This document shows positions 59,257 to 64,000 of a DNA stretch of 64,000 nt, one piece after another; position 1 is the stretch's first letter; every line of letters starts with the position of its first letter. Source of the stretch: CAWCDJ01 sp963796485 (lineage in GTDB: Bacteria > Acidobacteriota > Terriglobia > Bryobacterales > Bryobacteraceae). The notes under the pieces are model-generated. The model saw nothing but the letters and a program-made list of their open reading frames with translations. It was not told where the DNA came from and searched no databases. The DNA lies in contig CAWCLV010000012.1 in assembly GCA_963796485.1 (NCBI GenBank), forward strand, positions 248,001-312,000. The letters run 5' to 3'. The position numbers were made by a program, and so were the translations under genes.

Positions 59257-60522
59257 TTATTTCTTCTGGAGCATCTTGCCGAGCTCCGCCTCTTTGCGCT
59301 GCTTCACCTCGGCGCCCTCGGCGAAAGCTTCCCTGCTCCCGGCATCGTCGCCCTTCAGCCGCAGCACCTGCGCGAGCGTGTTGTACGGGCCGGGGTCGGC
59401 GGGATTCAGCCGGATGGCCGCGCGGAGCGCTGTTTCGGCGCCGGCGAGGTCGCCCTTCTGTTTGAGGTCCGTCCCCAACATGAATTGTGCTTCGGCGTAA
59501 TCGGGCGCGATCGCCGTGGCGGCGGAGAGTTCGCGCGCGGCGGCATCGAAATCGCCGCTCTGCCAGTGGATGATCCCGAGCGTGTAGTGAGCCTCGGCCA
59601 GCCGGCCGTCAAGCGCAATCGCCTGCAGCAGTTCGGCCGTCGCCCCGTCGAGGTCGTCCTTCTGCTTCAGCGCCACGGCAAGATCGTAATGCGCTACGGC
59701 CGATTTCGGATCGCGGCGGATCACGTCGCGAAAGTCGGCCTCGGCCTGCTCCAGTTCCGCCTTTTGCAGGTGCGCGAACCCGATATTCAGCCGCGCCATC
59801 ACATTGTTCGGATCCACCGCAAGTATCTTCCGGAACTGGGCCACGCCTTCTTCCGCATGGCCGGTATTCACCAGCATGAATCCCAGATTATTGTGCGCGT
59901 CGAGATTGGATGGATCGAGTCCGACGGCGCGGCGGTAGGCATCCATGGCGCCGGCGGCATCGCCGGTATTCTGGCGCGCCAGTCCGAGCTGATTCCAGGT
60001 TTCGGAGTGCTTCGGGTTGGCCGCCGATGCCGCCGCGAGTTCCGGCAGGGCCTCCCCGTAGTGGGCGGTTGCGTTCAGCGCGTTGCCGAGGAAAAAACGA
60101 TACTCGAAGTTCTTCGGCTCGGCGTTCGCGGCCTGCCGCAGCTCGCCTATGGCGCGCGTGGGGTCCTGCGCCAGCCAGTACGCCACCCCCAGGTGATAAT
60201 GTGGCGCGGCAAGGTGCGGATCGAGGGCGATGGCGTGTTCGAAGTGAGCCAGGGCGTCGTCACGGCGGTTCAGGACGGCGAGCAGAAAACCGATTTCGTC
60301 CTGGATGCGCGCGGACTTGGGATCGAGCGTCGCCGCCTGCTCCCAAACGGCCAGGGAACCGGCGGCATCGCCCCGCGCACGGAGGTCGCGGGCACGCGCC
60401 TCTAATTGCGAAAGGGTCTCCTGCGCGAAAGAGGGCACCAGCAGAACCAGCGCAAGCGCGATAATCCGGGGCACACCGGCAGCCCGCGGGTTCCCGATAT
60501 GCCCCCCTGAACCCAAGGTCAC
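59257..60522 (-). CDS. Exported TPR-repeat protein
   Basis: A 421-residue protein made of about eleven tetratricopeptide repeats after an N-terminal membrane/signal segment (about residues 18-33, LALVLLVPSFAQ). Clear repeat lines include LAVWEQAATLDPKSARIQDEIG, ALAHFEHAIALDPHLAAPHYHLGVAY, AMDAYRRAVGLDPSNLDAHNNLGFML and AELLQAIALDGRLAEAHYTLGI. The start is a GTG at 60522, one base after the receptor's stop (TGA-G-GTG), so translation is probably coupled. It sits between a receptor and a CRTAC1 gene and may scaffold their complex in the periplasm. Confidence 0.85.
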   Translation of the reverse strand: MTLGSGGHIGNPRAAGVPRIIALALVLLVPSFAQETLSQLEARARDLRARGDAAGSLAVWEQAATLDPKSARIQDEIGFLLAVLNRRDDALAHFEHAIALDPHLAAPHYHLGVAYWLAQDPTRAIGELRQAANAEPKNFEYRFFLGNALNATAHYGEALPELAAASAANPKHSETWNQLGLARQNTGDAAGAMDAYRRAVGLDPSNLDAHNNLGFMLVNTGHAEEGVAQFRKILAVDPNNVMARLNIGFAHLQKAELEQAEADFRDVIRRDPKSAVAHYDLAVALKQKDDLDGATAELLQAIALDGRLAEAHYTLGIIHWQSGDFDAAARELSAATAIAPDYAEAQFMLGTDLKQKGDLAGAETALRAAIRLNPADPGPYNTLAQVLRLKGDDAGSREAFAEGAEVKQRKEAELGKMLQKK

Positions 60523-60523
60523 C

Positions 60524-63500
60524 TCAATAGTTTATCCGCAATCCCAGCTGCCACCTCCGCATCTGGGTTAACCCCGCGATGCTGGTGATCTGGCCGGCTG
60601 TTGGCGAGTCCACTGCGGCGTTCGGCTGGCCGAGGTTCACGTGGTTGAAGGCGTTAAACAAATCCGCCCGGAACTGCGCGTTGAATCGCTCGTTGATCCG
60701 GAACTCCTTATGCATAGATGCGTCCATGTTGAACGCGTGCGGGCCGAAGAAAGAGTTGCGCGCCACGTTACCGAAGGTGCCCGCGGCGGGGCGGCTCCAC
60801 GGACCGCGCGTGCAACCGTTGGTGTTCAGCTCCGCGGTAGCGGTCGCTGTAGCCAGGCAACCGGTGCCGCTGGTTCCAGGCGTCGCGGTGGCAAACCACC
60901 CCTGCACGCCAGGGTTCGAGACGCTGGCGTTGCCCACCAGGTTCGCGCGGCACGGACCGGTGTCCACGTCCTTGCCGCAATCGATATAGGACGGCGTGAA
61001 CGGGATGCCCGACTGCCACAGCCAGATGTTGGACAGCTGCCATCCGCCAAGGATCGCATTGACGGGCCGCGAGGCGTTCTTGAGGAATCTGCGGCCGCTG
61101 CCGACAGGCAGTTCGTAAACGTTATTCAGGTTGAACACGAAGCGGCGCACGCCGTTTTCGCGGCCATAGTCTATGTTGTGGTTCCAGAAGAAGTAGTCGT
61201 TGGCGAAATCGAAGGCGCTGGCCCAGGTGAAATTGCCCTGGAACATCAGTCCCCCGGTGAACCGCTTTTCTCCGCGCACCTGTAGGGAATTGAACTTGGT
61301 GCTGGAGTCGCCGGAGAAGTACTTGATCGACTGGCTCCAACCGAACAGGTTGTAGAAGTACCGGCGCTGGTTGGTGCTGAGCGTTCCGAAGCCGACGATG
61401 GTCGGCTGGTTGACGTTGTAGTTGGTGCCGCCGGCAGTCACGTGGTAACCGTGGTTACCCACATACGCCACGGAGAGCACCGTGCTCGGGGTGATCTGGC
61501 GTTCGACGGTCAGGTTCCACGCGTCCACCACCGGCAGGCGCATGGTGTTGTTCGCGGTAAGGGGCAGCACGTTGGGGGCAATGCCGTTGGGCAGGATCGG
61601 GAAACCGTTTTTGCCCTTCGGCTGGCTTGCCAGAATGGTGGTGGGGTCGAGCACCGCGCCCGGGCCGCTGCCGAGCGTAAACACGCTGTACCACGGGTTG
61701 GCCGGGTTCAACGACTGGTTGGCCAGCACGGGCAGGTTCTGAGTCACGTTGTGCCCGAAGGAATAACCAAACACGCCGAGATCGTAGGAGCGGCCGTAGC
61801 CGGTGCGGATCACCGTCTTGGGCGTTATCTGATAGGCAATTCCCAGCCGCGGCGCGAAATGGGTCATCGAAGTGTTGACGTTGCCGTTCAGCCCAATGCC
61901 GTTTTCGCCGGTGGTCATGACCTCGCCCGTCGCCAGGTTCTGAAATCCGCCCGCGTCCTTGGCGTTGACGTACTGCGGGAAATAAATTTCCCACCGCAGT
62001 CCGTAGTTGATAGTCAATTTCGGAGTGACGCGCCAGGTGTCCTGGATATAACTGAACAGCCGGTGCTGGCGCTCCGCCGCGGTGGTGGAGTTGCTGACGT
62101 AGCGGCCGAACGATTGAACGTTGCCGAGTAGGAACGAGGCAAGGCTGAGGCCGCCACCATTGGGACCCTCCGTGGTTGTCGGGTCGAAGATCACCTCGCC
62201 AGAGCGGTGCGTGTCGCTCGGCACGCGCAGATTCTGCTGCCAGCGAACATCGGCGCCGAATTTCAGCGAGTGATTACCGAAGGTGTGGGTTATGTTGCCG
62301 ACCCACTGGAACTCATTTTCCTGCTCGTTGAGCGGGCAGTTGCAGGAGTTCGTAGTGAGCGAATAACCGAACTGGAAACCGCCGGTGCCGTTGAGCCGGA
62401 AATTCGGCATGCCAGACGTATAGTAGGGGTCCACGTTCAACCCTGGAATGCCGGCGTCCTGGGCGGGCGACGTGCCGAGGCCGTTCGGATTGACGAACAC
62501 GCGATAGCGGAAAAAGCCGAAACGGAAGTCGGCGAGCCACTGCGGCGTGAAGACGTAGTCGGCGCCGTATGAAAGGCTCTGGTCGCGCAGCGAAGCGGCG
62601 CCGGCGAACGCCATCGTCGAGAAGGACGGACCGCCGGCTTCATAACCGAACGCGCCGGGGTTGGTCTGGGCGGTCTTCAGGAAACTGTAGCGGCCGAACA
62701 TGTGGAGCTTTTCGGTTTGATAGCGGTCCGCCCGGACGTCGAAGGCGTCGCTGCCGAGGATGCCGGCCGCGGAGGCGGTGTAATTCGGAGCCGCGCCGGT
62801 CGCGCCGGCGATATTGGGCAGCGGAATGAACTTCAGCAGCGACTGCGCCTGCGGCGAGAGGCGATTGGTCGGAATGATGCCGCCGCCGAACTGCTGGCGG
62901 TTGGCGAGCGGCGCGCTGCAATCGCCGCCGGGGCAGGGATCGAAGATCGGCGTATTCAGATCACTCAGGTTACCGGCCCGCTCGGCGGCGGTGGGTACTC
63001 GGGTGAGCAGCGAACCGCCATTCTTTTGACGGCTGCCCTGATAGTCGCCGAAGATGAACGTCTTGTCCTTCTGGATGGGGGCGCCGATGGAGCCGCCGAA
63101 CTGATTCCAGAGGGTGGGCGGGACGAATGCTCCCCCCGTGCCGGGAATCGGCTGGGACTGCGCGAACGGGTCGCGCGCCGCGCCGTGCTGATCACGGCGG
63201 TACCAGAATCCGCTGCCGTGGACCTCGTTGGTGCCGGACTTGGTCTGCGCCGAAATCACCGCCTGGCTGGCCTGCCCGAATTCGGCGTCGTAAGCCGTAG
63301 TCGTGATCTTCAGCTCCGAGACGGCATCGAGGTTCGGGGTGATGACTGGCTCGCCGAGCACGGACTCACGGTTGTCGGTGCCATCCAACTGAAAATTGAT
63401 GCCGCCCCAGTACTGGCCGCCGATGCTCGGGCGATAGACATCCTGCGGCTGCTCGCTGGCGGCGGTGGTGCCGGTGGCCTGCACGCCGGGCACCAGGAAA

Positions 63501-63970
63501 TACAGGCGGCTCATATCGCGGCCAAGCACGGGAAGCTCGGCGACGGCCTTGCTGGTCATGACGTCCGAAACGTCGGAACGCTCCGTCTTGAGCAGCGCGG
63601 CTTCAGCCGTCACATTCACGGTTTCCCCCACGCTGCCGAGGCTCAACTGCGCATCGACGTGAGCGACGGAATCCACTTCCACCGTCACGGGCTGCTTCAC
63701 GTATGCCGAGAACCCGGGTGCCTCCACCCGGACCGAATACGTACCGACGATCAGGTGCCCCTGGCTGTAGTTTCCGGATTCGTTGGTTGTGTTGTTGTAC
63801 AAGACCCCTTTGCCGAGGTCCGTGATGGTGATCTTGGCGTGCGGGACGGCGGCGCCGCTGGCGTCGACGACGGTCCCGGAAATACTGCCGTAGACGGCTT
63901 GCCCGAACGCGGCCATCGGTGCACACAGAAGCACGAAGCCGAGCATGGCGCTACACGGCGCTTTTTGCAT
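60524..63970 (-). CDS. Oar-like TonB-dependent receptor with CarboxypepD-regulatory domain (2)
   Basis: An 1148-residue outer-membrane protein with a signal peptide (about 1-23), a carboxypeptidase-regulatory-like domain (about 27-115; GSISGTVVDASGAAVPHAKITI; NESGNYSQGHLIVGTYSVRVEAPGF) and a plug with LPVLGRDMSRLYFLVPGV, GGINFQLDGTDNRESV and AEFGQASQAVISAQTKSGTNEVHG. The rest is a barrel ending in LGLRINY. A GGGGGGA stands 6 nt before the ATG at 63970. It is the first gene of the operon with the TPR and CRTAC1 genes. Only 30 bp of its upstream region are visible, so its control signals cannot be read. Confidence 0.9.
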   Translation of the reverse strand: MQKAPCSAMLGFVLLCAPMAAFGQAVYGSISGTVVDASGAAVPHAKITITDLGKGVLYNNTTNESGNYSQGHLIVGTYSVRVEAPGFSAYVKQPVTVEVDSVAHVDAQLSLGSVGETVNVTAEAALLKTERSDVSDVMTSKAVAELPVLGRDMSRLYFLVPGVQATGTTAASEQPQDVYRPSIGGQYWGGINFQLDGTDNRESVLGEPVITPNLDAVSELKITTTAYDAEFGQASQAVISAQTKSGTNEVHGSGFWYRRDQHGAARDPFAQSQPIPGTGGAFVPPTLWNQFGGSIGAPIQKDKTFIFGDYQGSRQKNGGSLLTRVPTAAERAGNLSDLNTPIFDPCPGGDCSAPLANRQQFGGGIIPTNRLSPQAQSLLKFIPLPNIAGATGAAPNYTASAAGILGSDAFDVRADRYQTEKLHMFGRYSFLKTAQTNPGAFGYEAGGPSFSTMAFAGAASLRDQSLSYGADYVFTPQWLADFRFGFFRYRVFVNPNGLGTSPAQDAGIPGLNVDPYYTSGMPNFRLNGTGGFQFGYSLTTNSCNCPLNEQENEFQWVGNITHTFGNHSLKFGADVRWQQNLRVPSDTHRSGEVIFDPTTTEGPNGGGLSLASFLLGNVQSFGRYVSNSTTAAERQHRLFSYIQDTWRVTPKLTINYGLRWEIYFPQYVNAKDAGGFQNLATGEVMTTGENGIGLNGNVNTSMTHFAPRLGIAYQITPKTVIRTGYGRSYDLGVFGYSFGHNVTQNLPVLANQSLNPANPWYSVFTLGSGPGAVLDPTTILASQPKGKNGFPILPNGIAPNVLPLTANNTMRLPVVDAWNLTVERQITPSTVLSVAYVGNHGYHVTAGGTNYNVNQPTIVGFGTLSTNQRRYFYNLFGWSQSIKYFSGDSSTKFNSLQVRGEKRFTGGLMFQGNFTWASAFDFANDYFFWNHNIDYGRENGVRRFVFNLNNVYELPVGSGRRFLKNASRPVNAILGGWQLSNIWLWQSGIPFTPSYIDCGKDVDTGPCRANLVGNASVSNPGVQGWFATATPGTSGTGCLATATATAELNTNGCTRGPWSRPAAGTFGNVARNSFFGPHAFNMDASMHKEFRINERFNAQFRADLFNAFNHVNLGQPNAAVDSPTAGQITSIAGLTQMRRWQLGLRINY

Positions 63971-64000
63971 GTAAATCCCCCCCGGAGTTCTGGCGCTGCT

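Overview
The window looks like a chromosomal segment of a GC-rich, Gram-negative soil bacterium, most probably an Acidobacteriota of the Bryobacterales / Candidatus Solibacter type. This is inferred from gene content: two very large Oar-like receptors with an N-terminal carboxypeptidase-regulatory domain, a DUF1552/DUF1592 cytochrome pair, a CRTAC1 (ASPIC/UnbV) protein, many Tat-type RR leaders and an ATP-dependent PEP carboxykinase. No rRNA, tRNA, CRISPR array, insertion sequence or prophage was found by reading. One single tail-collar gene has a phage-related fold.

Region 1 (1-9183) is a Wzx/Wzy-type exopolysaccharide locus. From one divergent promoter region (6526-6715) the minus strand carries a FecR-like surface protein, a small ribbon-helix-helix-like protein, a Wza-type export protein, a Wzz/BY-kinase co-polymerase, a Wzx flippase and the start of a family-2 glycosyltransferase. 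The plus strand carries a TPR membrane protein and an O-antigen-ligase/polymerase. Region 2 (9119-16750) holds a kelch protein, a GH31 alpha-xylosidase-like enzyme, the remnant of a large membrane-protein gene, a PEP-CTERM protein, and a short cluster of a collagen-like protein, a tail-collar protein and a GNAT acetyltransferase. Region 3 (16760-28389) has an enolase-superfamily dehydratase, a RoxA-like di-haem lipoprotein, an enoyl-CoA hydratase-like protein, a DUF1592-DUF1552 operon, two exported esterases and a DinB-like protein.

Region 4 (28566-43489) is rich in carbohydrate and small-molecule catabolism: a glucuronidase-like glycosidase, an aspartate-type aminotransferase translationally coupled to pckA, a Tat-exported glycosidase-like protein divergent from a sugar isomerase, a formamidase, a PIG-L deacetylase, a tannase/feruloyl esterase, and a DapA-like/epimerase pair. 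Region 5 (43590-53338) has a YihY membrane protein, infA and an RRM protein (both with TTG starts), two beta-propeller proteins, a DUF2239 protein with an operator-rich promoter, an esterase, a two-VOC-domain fusion and a DUF362 protein. Region 6 (53344-64000) has an Oar-like receptor divergent from an MntR/DtxR-type regulator with a DtxR-type box between them, then an apparent receptor-TPR-CRTAC1 operon.

The most interesting signals are regulatory. (i) A 19-bp DtxR-type box abuts the start codon of a TonB-type receptor, next to a regulator with manganese-type metal ligands. (ii) Two matching CCGG-centred operators bracket the perfect -35 and the -10 of the DUF2239 gene. (iii) In many genes the -10 hexamer ends 6-9 nt before ATG with no Shine-Dalgarno sequence, which predicts leaderless mRNAs. 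(iv) Tandem duplications start at the 3' ends of two genes (41.1-41.5 kb and 44.5-44.7 kb). All functions are assigned from sequence reading only.
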